Source: an uncultured Clostridia bacterium (lineage in GTDB: Bacteria; Bacillota; Clostridia; Lachnospirales; Anaerotignaceae). From it: 6,836 nucleotides of DNA. Position numbers and translations under genes: made by a program. Shown in pieces: positions 1-5,382 of this stretch. The first letter of the stretch is position 1. Each line of letters opens with the position of its first letter. The DNA lies in NCBI GenBank assembly GCA_958420075.1, contig CATZIM010000091.1, forward strand, positions 1 through 6,836, in the 5' to 3' direction. The notes beneath the pieces were generated by a model. The model saw nothing but the letters and a program-made list of their open reading frames with translations, made no database searches and was not told where the DNA came from.

Positions 1-21
1 TTTCTTATGAAGGCAGCCGTC

Positions 22-80
22 GCAATTCCCCTTAAGAAATCAAGAAAAAGGAAAACCAATGTTTTTTTAAAGGGAATTGC
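22..80 (+). terminator. Long inverted repeat, possible terminator of an upstream gene
   Basis: Bases 22-30 (GCAATTCCC) are the exact reverse complement of 72-80. After one mismatch (31/71) the pairing continues from 32-39 to 63-70 with one G-T wobble, giving about 17 pairs around a 23-base loop. The 3' side is followed by the T-rich bases TTTCTT and then another T run at 94-99. This would suit a rightward terminator for a gene ending before the window, but the T-tract is interrupted. A leader structure of the helicase transcript is unlikely, because the proposed promoter lies downstream of it. Confidence 0.4.
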
Positions 81-111
81 TTTCTTACGGTTCTTTTTTA
101 TGGTCAAAACA

Positions 112-140
112 TTGAAGAATTTACAGGCAGACTGTATACT
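112..140 (+). promoter_or_regulatory. Sigma-A-like promoter of the helicase gene
   Basis: TTGAAG at 112-117 and TATACT at 135-140 are separated by 17 bases. The predicted transcript begins near 147 and has a leader of about 25 bases, which is just enough for the ribosome binding site at 154-165. The -35 box matches the consensus at four of six positions and the -10 box at five. Confidence 0.5.
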
Positions 141-171
141 AGAAGAAATCATTGGAAAGGGGAGGACGAAT

Positions 172-2331
172 ATGGAGGATGTTTTACAGGGGCTCAATGC
201 AGCACAATATGAGGCAGTTACCACAACGGAGGGAATGGTGCGTGTCATTGCTGGAGCTGGTTCCGGGAAAACTCGTGCCTTATCTCGGCGTTTTGCTTAT
301 CTGGTCAATGATATTGGAATTTTGCCGGGAAATATCCTCTGTGTAACCTTTACCAATAAATCAGCCAATGAAATGCGCCAGAGAATCCATTTGCTGACAG
401 GAGATAATGATACAGGATATATCAATACATTCCACGGATTCTGCGTTTCCGTATTGCAGGAGGACAGTTATGCGGTGCAGTATCCCAAGAGTTTTCTGGT
501 ACTGGACCATGCAGATATTGATGCTATGCTGAAAATCATTTATGAAGAACGTGGCTTGACTCTGCGCAATATGACATTCAGCAAAGCCAGAGATATGATT
601 GAGATGCGGAAACTGACAAAGGAACCATTGTATTATCTGGATCTGATTCAGATGTCATTGGAAGAATTGCAGGAAAAATATAGAACAGCTGTAGAAACCA
701 ATGACATTATTTTTTATGGCTATCTTTATCAGCAGAAAAAATGTTTTGGTCTGGATTATGATGATCTGATTATTTTTACGCTTTATATCTTTGAGCAGAA
801 TGAGGAAATACGAGAAAAATGGCAAAAACGACTGGAATATATCATGATTGACGAGTTTCAGGACATCGACAAACTGCAATATCGTTTGATGGAAGTACTT
901 TGCGGGTATCACAAAAACTTATTTATTGTTGGAGATCCAGATCAGACCATTTACACATGGCGTGGTGCCGATGTGAAGTTTTTACTGGATTTTGATAAGC
1001 ATTTTCCCAGTGTGAAAACCATCATGATGATGGAAAATTATCGTTCTACACCGGAAATTCTTTCTGTGGCAAATTCGCTCATAGCGAAAAATAAAAACCG
1101 TATGCAGAAAGATTTACTGCCAACCCTTCCCGGCGGAAAGCCTGTCCTTTGCCATCATGGAAAAACAGCGGAAGCAGAAGCAGTGTGGATGGCGAAGAAA
1201 ATAGAGGAACTGCATCAGGATGGCGTTCCTTACAGAGATATAACTATTTTGTATCGTGCCCATTATTTGACAAGAACCGTTGAGGAAGTCTTTCTCAAAG
1301 AAAAAATTCCCTATACTATTTACAGTGGCATCCAGTTTTTTGGACGGATGGAAATCAAAGATGCCCTTTCTTATTTACGTATGCTGGCATATAAGGATGA
1401 TTTGTCCTTTGCAAGGATTGCCAATGTTCCTAAACGGAATTTGGGGGAACGGCGTATGGCGTTTTTGCGGGAATATGCGGAACAAAACCAATGCAGTTTG
1501 TATGAAGCGTTGCAGAAAAATTTGGATCATGAAATGATGAAAGGAACGAAAGCAGCGAGCTTTGTTTCTTTGATTGAAAATCTGGCATCCAATGCGGCAG
1601 AAAGAACTGTTTCGGAAGTCTTATCAGAAGTTTTGGACTTGAGTGGATATGAAAAAATGCTGCGCACAGAAGGTAGCCAGGAACGTTTGGACAATCTGGC
1701 AGAACTGAAGCAGTCTGTTTATGAATACGAAACTACGTGCGGAGAAGAAGCCACATTGGAGCATTATTTGACCCATGTGGCACTGTTTACCAATAGTGAT
1801 ATCGAAAGCGGAAAAGATCAGGTGCGTATGATGACGGTGCATTCTGCAAAAGGTCTGGAGTTTCCCTATGTTTTTTTATGTGGTATGAATGAAGGGATTT
1901 TCCCTTCCAGAAAAACAAACACAAAACAGGCCATGGAAGAAGAACGCCGTCTGGCTTTTGTGGCAGTGACCAGAGCAGAAAAAGGATTGTTCCTGTCAGA
2001 AGCAGAGGGGCGGAACTTTGATGGTTCTATGAGGTATCCTTCCCGTTTTTTGCTGGATATCGATGAAAAATGCCTGACCCATACGGAGCCGCTCCAGAAA
2101 GAGCGGTATGCAGAAGCGCGCCGTTATATAGATGGAAAAGAACGATATTTGGAGGAACAGGAAAAAGGTGCAAGTTTCATTTCGGGAAATCGGATACAAC
2201 ATCCTATTTTCGGAAAGGGGACTATATTAGAGGTGGATATGGAACGAGGGGCGTATTTGATTCGTTTTGATGAAATGCAGACCTTCAGAAGCATTTCTAT
2301 CCGGGCAAAATTGGAAAAAATTGACTTTTGA
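172..2331 (+). CDS. UvrD/PcrA-type superfamily 1 DNA helicase
   Basis: This is a complete 719-residue ATP-driven 3'-5' DNA helicase of the UvrD/Rep/PcrA family, acting in the cytoplasm in DNA repair or replication-fork maintenance. All the motifs are visible: the Q motif (LNAAQ, 8-12), Walker A GAGSGKT (28-34), Walker B DEFQD (227-231), motif III GDPDQTIYTWRG (254-265), motif IV NYRS (289-292), motif V TVHSAKGLEF (555-564) and motif VI RRLAFVAVTRA (592-602). Residues 672-716 (HPIFGKGTI onward) resemble the Tudor-like C-terminal domain by which PcrA contacts RNA polymerase. The start at 172 is chosen because GGAAAGGGGAGG lies just upstream and the Q motif follows directly. The frame is open back to position 7, but the extra 55 residues are basic, not family-like, and overlap the promoter. 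No clear rightward terminator follows. It could be the sole PcrA of the organism or a second paralogue. The family is certain but the orthology is not, so no symbol is given. Confidence 0.95.
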   Translation: MEDVLQGLNAAQYEAVTTTEGMVRVIAGAGSGKTRALSRRFAYLVNDIGILPGNILCVTFTNKSANEMRQRIHLLTGDNDTGYINTFHGFCVSVLQEDSYAVQYPKSFLVLDHADIDAMLKIIYEERGLTLRNMTFSKARDMIEMRKLTKEPLYYLDLIQMSLEELQEKYRTAVETNDIIFYGYLYQQKKCFGLDYDDLIIFTLYIFEQNEEIREKWQKRLEYIMIDEFQDIDKLQYRLMEVLCGYHKNLFIVGDPDQTIYTWRGADVKFLLDFDKHFPSVKTIMMMENYRSTPEILSVANSLIAKNKNRMQKDLLPTLPGGKPVLCHHGKTAEAEAVWMAKKIEELHQDGVPYRDITILYRAHYLTRTVEEVFLKEKIPYTIYSGIQFFGRMEIKDALSYLRMLAYKDDLSFARIANVPKRNLGERRMAFLREYAEQNQCSLYEALQKNLDHEMMKGTKAASFVSLIENLASNAAERTVSEVLSEVLDLSGYEKMLRTEGSQERLDNLAELKQSVYEYETTCGEEATLEHYLTHVALFTNSDIESGKDQVRMMTVHSAKGLEFPYVFLCGMNEGIFPSRKTNTKQAMEEERRLAFVAVTRAEKGLFLSEAEGRNFDGSMRYPSRFLLDIDEKCLTHTEPLQKERYAEARRYIDGKERYLEEQEKGASFISGNRIQHPIFGKGTILEVDMERGAYLIRFDEMQTFRSISIRAKLEKIDF

Positions 2332-2390
2332 TGCATATATAATAGGAAAATTAGAAAACAATTTACTAAAATATTTCCTAATGAGATTTA

Positions 2391-2435
2391 CGAAAACAAA
2401 AAAGAGGCAGAGAAATATATTATTCCTCTACCTCT
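2391..2435 (-). terminator. Rho-independent terminator of the RHH gene
   Basis: Read leftward, 2431-2435 pairs with 2403-2407, 2426-2429 with 2409-2412, and 2422-2424 with 2414-2416, with two mismatches and a small loop. The stem is followed on the minus strand by TTTTTTGTTTT. The hairpin contains the last codons and the stop codon of the RHH gene, so the coding end and the terminator overlap. It is weak in the other direction because no T run follows on the plus strand. Confidence 0.7.
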
Positions 2436-2608
2436 AATTTCGTTAAGGCATATTCGATACATAAAAGAATCAGTTCGTTCCTGGTACGTCCTGTGTTGTT
2501 TGCCGCATGATCCAGTTTTTTCACGATTTCCATGGGAAGTCTTGCAGAAACAACAGATGTTTCGCCATAGTTCTTTTTCACTTTTACAACAAATTTTTCT
2601 TTTTCCAT
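2420..2608 (-). CDS. Small ribbon-helix-helix (CopG/Arc-like) DNA-binding protein
   Basis: This encodes a 62-residue protein with the ribbon-helix-helix pattern. A beta strand (TSVVSARLP, 17-25) is followed by helix A (MEIVKKLDHAANNT, 26-39), a glycine turn, and helix B (RTRNELILLCIEYALTKLE, 41-59). Members dimerise so that the paired strands read the DNA major groove. The alternating residues T17, V19, S21 and R23 would lie on the strand, but which of them face DNA is inference. A basic N-terminal arm (MEKEKFVVKVKK) precedes the fold. The start at 2608 follows GAGGTG at a good spacing; an in-frame ATG eight codons upstream has no comparable site. The gene is transcribed alone, with its own promoter and terminator. 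No toxin partner lies beside it, since the neighbours are the helicase and degV, so an antitoxin role is not supported. A transcriptional or autoregulator role is likely, with the target unknown. Confidence 0.85.
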   Translation of the reverse strand: MEKEKFVVKVKKNYGETSVVSARLPMEIVKKLDHAANNTGRTRNELILLCIEYALTKLEVEE

Positions 2609-2650
2609 AAAATTCACCTCATATGTAAGCAATTCAATTTCTGTACTAAT

Positions 2651-2680
2651 ATTATATTACAATGGTAAACAGGTTTTGAA
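2651..2680 (-). promoter_or_regulatory. Promoter of the RHH gene
   Basis: On the minus strand, TTCAAA (2680-2675) and a perfect TATAAT (2656-2651) are separated by 18 bases. Transcription would start near 2644 and give a leader of about 36 bases holding the GAGGTG ribosome binding site. The -35 box is weak, which leaves room for activation or for use of upstream A/T tracts. Confidence 0.55.
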
Positions 2681-2702
2681 AAGAGGTAAAAACTTAAGAA
2701 AT

Positions 2703-2747
2703 TTTACGAAAAGTAAGGAAAATTATTCTGATGTATTTTTTCGTAAA
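2703..2747. repeat. Inverted repeat TTTACGAAAA upstream of the RHH promoter
   Basis: TTTACGAAAA at 2703-2712 is exactly inverted at 2738-2747, with 25 bases between the arms. A third exact copy lies at 2387-2396, beside the RHH terminator. The pair sits about 22 bases upstream of the RHH -35 box. This suits either a regulatory site or a weak hairpin; binding by the RHH protein is inference only. Confidence 0.5.
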
Positions 2748-2897
2748 CTTTGCAACTCTATACAAAATCACCGTATTTCCTAGCAAAACACTTTGTGTTT
2801 TTGGTGTATTTATACTGTGATGGAAAAAACAATTAAGAAAAATTAAAGATGCCAGGAATTGTGTAAAAAAAATTACCGATTCTTTCCCAGAAACATA

Positions 2898-2938
2898 CAA
2901 AAAATCCCCCTTTTTCATGAAGTAAAAAGGGGGATTTT
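2898..2938 (-). terminator. Strong Rho-independent terminator of degV
   Basis: A perfect 15-base inverted repeat (2901-2915 with 2924-2938) has a CCCCC/GGGGG core and an 8-base loop. Read leftward the stem ends in a run of T (complement of the A run at 2899-2904). It begins 11 bases beyond the degV stop codon. Because the arms are flanked by A and T runs it may also stop rightward transcription to some degree. Confidence 0.9.
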
Positions 2939-2948
2939 GTTGTGCAAT

Positions 2949-3842
2949 TTATAAAGTATAGCATTCATATCGTTTTGCAATGCAAATACCTGTGGTACCG
3001 GGGCCGGTATGAGCGGCAATGGTGGCGCCGATCTGAAGGGGAGGCATCATCGTCAATTGTGGCAGTTCTGCTTTGAGCAATGCTTCCGTAGGGGCGATTT
3101 CTTCCGTTACATCTGTGGTGCCAACCATGGCAATGTAATCAGCTGGATTTTCACCTGTTTTTTGAAAATGTTCAGCTGTCAGTTTTACTAGTTCCGCAAT
3201 GCCTTTTTTGCGGCTGCGTGTGGCACCGCCTACGTGGATTTCTCCATCCCGCAATACGATGATGGGTTTGATTTTCAGAATATTGCTGGATAATGCGGCA
3301 ATTTTGCCGATTCTGCCGCCATGCTGCAAATGGGTCAGACCCCCGATCATGAATATGATACGGGTATCTTTTTTTGCCTGTTCCAGATAAGAAACCACTT
3401 CATCCAGGGATTTTCCTTCCTGCTGCATCCGCGCTGCTTCCATCAGAAGCAATGCTTGAGAGCCTGTGGCATTGTGGCTGTCTACGATGTGTATTTTCGC
3501 TTCCGGAAATTCTTCCTCCAGCATCAGTTTTGCTGTCAGTGCTGATTGCATAGAACCGCTGAGGGTATGGGTGATGTGCAGGCTGAGAATGTCTTTCCCT
3601 GCTTGAAGGGCGGGGGTGAAAGCTTCTACAAAGTCGTGGACAGAGGGTAGGGAAGTTTTCGGAAATCCTTTTTCCTGTATCAAATGATGGTAGAAGTGTT
3701 CCAAAGTCAGTTCTTTTAATTCCTTTAAATAGGTTTTTCCGTCAAAAGAGACATAGAAGGGGACTGTGGAAATATGATAGGTGTTTTGTGCCTCGAGGGT
3801 CAAATCGCAGGCACCGTCACTGAAGATTTGAAATGAATGCAT
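2949..3842 (-). CDS. DegV family fatty-acid-binding protein (FakB-like)
   Basis: This is a complete 297-residue DegV protein, close to the usual family length. DegV/FakB proteins hold a fatty acid and, in characterised cases, present it to the kinase FakA for phosphorylation and entry into phospholipid synthesis. The family landmarks are present in order: SDGACDL (8-14), KTSLPS (62-67), HTLSGSMQSA (92-101), VDSHNATGSQALLL, GGLTHLQHGGRIGK, and GATIAAHTGPG (272-282). By family knowledge T63, S95 and H278 are placed to bind the fatty acid carboxylate. The start at 3842 has AAGGAAAGGA eight bases upstream. The frame runs 13 codons further back, but that would overlap this site. The gene is monocistronic, with its own promoter and terminator, and is divergent from the PIN-TRAM gene. 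FakA is not in the window. Most Bacillota encode several DegV paralogues, so lipid specificity cannot be read from here. Confidence 0.93.
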   Translation of the reverse strand: MHSFQIFSDGACDLTLEAQNTYHISTVPFYVSFDGKTYLKELKELTLEHFYHHLIQEKGFPKTSLPSVHDFVEAFTPALQAGKDILSLHITHTLSGSMQSALTAKLMLEEEFPEAKIHIVDSHNATGSQALLLMEAARMQQEGKSLDEVVSYLEQAKKDTRIIFMIGGLTHLQHGGRIGKIAALSSNILKIKPIIVLRDGEIHVGGATRSRKKGIAELVKLTAEHFQKTGENPADYIAMVGTTDVTEEIAPTEALLKAELPQLTMMPPLQIGATIAAHTGPGTTGICIAKRYECYTL

Positions 3843-3889
3843 GAAGTCCGTCCTTTCCTTAAGTATGGATATCAATACCAACTGCTAAT

Positions 3890-3918
3890 ACTATAGCAGA
3901 AGAAAACAGGAAGTGCAA
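3890..3918 (-). promoter_or_regulatory. Promoter of degV
   Basis: On the minus strand TTGCAC (3918-3913) and TATAGT (3895-3890) are 17 bases apart. The -10 box is preceded by TGC, an extended -10 element. The transcript would start near 3883 and have a leader of about 40 bases. This is one of the best-formed promoters in the window. Confidence 0.7.
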
Positions 3919-4005
3919 TAGACAATAACCGATAATCTAGTATAAAAAACCAGATTGATGGTAAGCGGCGAAAAATGTAGTATTTTCAATACAAACATAT
4001 ATTTT

Positions 4006-4036
4006 TTGTCGAGCAGGAAAAGATTGTTGGTATAAT
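4006..4036 (+). promoter_or_regulatory. Extended -10 promoter of the PIN-TRAM gene
   Basis: TTGTCG (4006-4011) and a perfect TATAAT (4031-4036) are separated by 19 bases, which is long. The -10 box is preceded by TGG, an extended -10 element that can compensate. Transcription would begin near 4043, leaving about 200 bases of untranslated leader. GGTAT at 4029-4033, which overlaps the -10 box, is inverted as ATACC at 4049-4053 and repeated at 4059-4063, so an operator here is possible but unproven. Confidence 0.6.
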
Positions 4037-4150
4037 AATTTCATAAAAATACCATGGGATACCTTGTCAAACTATAAAAAAGTTGATAAACTTTGATTAC
4101 GGTAAAGCGATGATGAAAATTTCACATGATGCCATAGGCAAAACGTGCGA

Positions 4151-4199
4151 CAGAGGGAATTTTCTTTGAACGGATCAGGAACGTGCCCTCTGTATTTTT
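4151..4199 (+). terminator. Terminator-like hairpin in the PIN-TRAM leader (possible attenuator)
   Basis: CAGAGGG (4151-4157) pairs perfectly with CCCTCTG (4186-4192), and TATTTTT follows. Inside the 28-base loop a second helix can form between 4162-4169 and 4175-4181. It lies downstream of the promoter and upstream of the ribosome binding site, the position of an attenuator. Alternatively it terminates an unrecognised short transcript. ACGTGC occurs both just before the hairpin (4143-4148) and in its descending side (4181-4186). Confidence 0.5.
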
Positions 4200-4241
4200 A
4201 TCATAGCCTGCCGGAATTGAATACAAAAGGAGGTGAGAAAG

Positions 4242-5324
4242 ATGAAACGACTGTTAAAAATCATTATCAGCTTGTTGGTTACGGCGGCAATGTTTGCCAT
4301 TGTTCACTTGATTCTGCAGCTGAATGTGTTCCATTTCAGCAGCCCTAACCGTTTTGCGGCGTATCTGCCCGCAGGATTGGCAATTTTATTCGGACTCATA
4401 TTTTATTTTATTATCTCGTCGTCAGTGACAGATCTGCTGATGAAGCGTTTATCCCAGACAGAAGAAAAACTTTCCAGAATGAATGTAAAGGAATTGGTCT
4501 TTTCCGTTTTTGGCTGTCTGATCGGTTTGGTCATTGCAAACCTGATTGGTCTGGCTTTCAGCGGCTTTGGTCCCATGGGGACATTCATTGTGGTTCTGCT
4601 GAACATTCTGTTCGGCGTGCTGGGGTTCCGTGTGGCGAGAAAGAAAAAAGATGAGGTCAATGTGACAAACCTGCAGCGCATTCTGATACAGCAGAATCCA
4701 ATGAAACAGGAAAGTGAAATCTACGGCAGACCAAAGATTCTAGACACCAGTGTTATCATTGATGGCAGAATTATGGATTTGCTCCAGACTGGTTTTATTG
4801 AAGGAAAAATCATCATTCCTGATTTTGTACTGGAAGAACTGCGGCACATTGCGGACTCTGCCGATGGTCTGAAACGCAACAGAGGACGCAGGGGTCTGGA
4901 TATCCTAAATGAAATTCAAAAACAGCTGATGGTTCCTGTAGAAATTCAGGAATTTACCACTTCTCAGCCCATGGAAGTAGATTCCATGCTGCTGAAGATG
5001 GCAGAAAGCATGGATGCTTTCGTAGTAACTAATGATTTTAACCTGAATAAGGTGGCGGAATTTCAGGGTGTGCGCGTACTGAATATCAACGAATTGGCAA
5101 ATGCCATCAAGCCTGTGGTACTTCCTGGGGAAGAAATGCAGGTGACTATCATCAAAGCAGGCAAAGAACCTGGACAGGGTGTTGCATATTTGAATGATGG
5201 TACCATGATCGTTGTGGATGGCGGTAATAAATTCATTGGGGAAACTAAGAATGTAGTGGTAACCAGTGTATTGCAGACTGCCGCAGGCAGAATGATCTTT
5301 ACAAAAATGGTAACAGCGGCTTAA
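4242..5324 (+). CDS. yacL: Membrane-anchored PIN-TRAM domain protein (YacL family)
   Basis: This is a complete 360-residue protein matching the YacL family, which is usually encoded next to ispD in Bacillota. The N-terminal 130 residues form four membrane segments (about 5-27, 43-61, 83-105 and 110-130). A PIN nuclease domain follows (about 164-290) with acidic residues in the expected places: D168 in LDTSVIIDGRI, E198/E199 in VLEELRHI, D247, and D265 in TNDFN. The end (about 296-358, from GEEMQV) is a TRAM domain, a small RNA-binding fold. The PIN and TRAM parts should face the cytoplasm; RNA cleavage is likely from the fold, but the family's substrate is not known to me. ATG at 4242 is chosen because AAAGGAGGTG ends six bases upstream; the in-frame GTG at 4233 overlaps that site. 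The gene is followed after 58 bases by ispD-rnhA on the same strand, with a terminator-like hairpin between. Confidence 0.92.
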   Translation: MKRLLKIIISLLVTAAMFAIVHLILQLNVFHFSSPNRFAAYLPAGLAILFGLIFYFIISSSVTDLLMKRLSQTEEKLSRMNVKELVFSVFGCLIGLVIANLIGLAFSGFGPMGTFIVVLLNILFGVLGFRVARKKKDEVNVTNLQRILIQQNPMKQESEIYGRPKILDTSVIIDGRIMDLLQTGFIEGKIIIPDFVLEELRHIADSADGLKRNRGRRGLDILNEIQKQLMVPVEIQEFTTSQPMEVDSMLLKMAESMDAFVVTNDFNLNKVAEFQGVRVLNINELANAIKPVVLPGEEMQVTIIKAGKEPGQGVAYLNDGTMIVVDGGNKFIGETKNVVVTSVLQTAAGRMIFTKMVTAA

Positions 5325-5332
5325 AAAGAGAA

Positions 5333-5367
5333 GGGAGGCGTAAAAAGATTTGCGCCTCCTGTTTTTT
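5333..5367 (+). terminator. Intrinsic terminator between PIN-TRAM and ispD-rnhA, touching the ispD RBS
   Basis: GGAGGCG (5334-5340) pairs with CGCCTCC (5353-5359). The helix extends inward by a T-G wobble and three A-T pairs to an AAGA loop, and outward by one G-T wobble. TTTTTT lies at 5362-5367. The structure is a well-formed terminator. The ribosome binding site of the next gene (GGAAGGAG, 5368-5375) begins on the very next base, so no promoter can fit between them. Expression of ispD-rnhA must therefore come by readthrough or from a promoter inside the PIN-TRAM gene. Confidence 0.8.
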
Positions 5368-5382
5368 GGAAGGAGAATGACC

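Larger units (their letters stand above)
2609..2948. other. Intergenic region between the RHH gene and degV
   Basis: This 340-base, AT-rich gap holds the leftward RHH promoter (2651-2680), a 10-base inverted repeat (2703-2712 with 2738-2747), a short hairpin AAAACAC/GTGTTTT (2785-2791 with 2795-2801), and the degV terminator (2898-2938). No open frame in it has both a ribosome binding site and protein-like composition. I see no RNA gene that I can name. Confidence 0.6.
3843..4241. other. Divergent intergenic region between degV and the PIN-TRAM gene
   Basis: This 399-base gap contains the leftward degV promoter (3890-3918), a small inverted repeat GTATT-TTC-AATAC (3980-3992), the rightward PIN-TRAM promoter (4006-4036), and a leader of roughly 200 bases with several short self-complementary stretches and one terminator-like hairpin (4151-4199). 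No convincing protein gene lies here. I could not match the leader to a riboswitch class that I know. Confidence 0.6.

Noticed and set aside
7..171. Upstream extension of the helicase frame (ATG at 7 or 100)
   Set aside because: The added residues are basic and hydrophobic without family similarity, span the inverted repeat and the promoter, and lack a good ribosome binding site. ATG 172 has a strong one.
2341..2382. Imperfect hairpin (AGGAAA/TTTCCT with TTAG/CTAA) after the helicase, possible terminator
   Set aside because: The stem is AT-rich with an internal loop and no T run follows on either side, so I do not call a terminator for the helicase.
2694..2918. Open frame of 74 codons on the minus strand between degV and the RHH gene
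   Set aside because: Its start codon lies within the loop of the degV terminator and it has no ribosome binding site. The translation is AT-driven F/I/K composition.
2609..2948. Toxin gene partner for the RHH protein
   Set aside because: RHH proteins are often antitoxins, but there is no overlapping or adjacent small frame with a ribosome binding site on the same strand, so a toxin-antitoxin pair is not supported.
3980..3992. Small palindrome GTATT-TTC-AATAC upstream of the PIN-TRAM promoter
   Set aside because: It could be an operator half-site pair, but five-base arms in AT-rich DNA are expected by chance and no matching regulator is known to me.
4043..4200. Leader of the PIN-TRAM gene as a known riboswitch (fluoride, cyclic-di-GMP, ydaO and THF classes considered)
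   Set aside because: The bases ATGATGCC recall part of the fluoride class, but the conserved core and pseudoknot arrangement could not be found; none of the other classes matched by eye.
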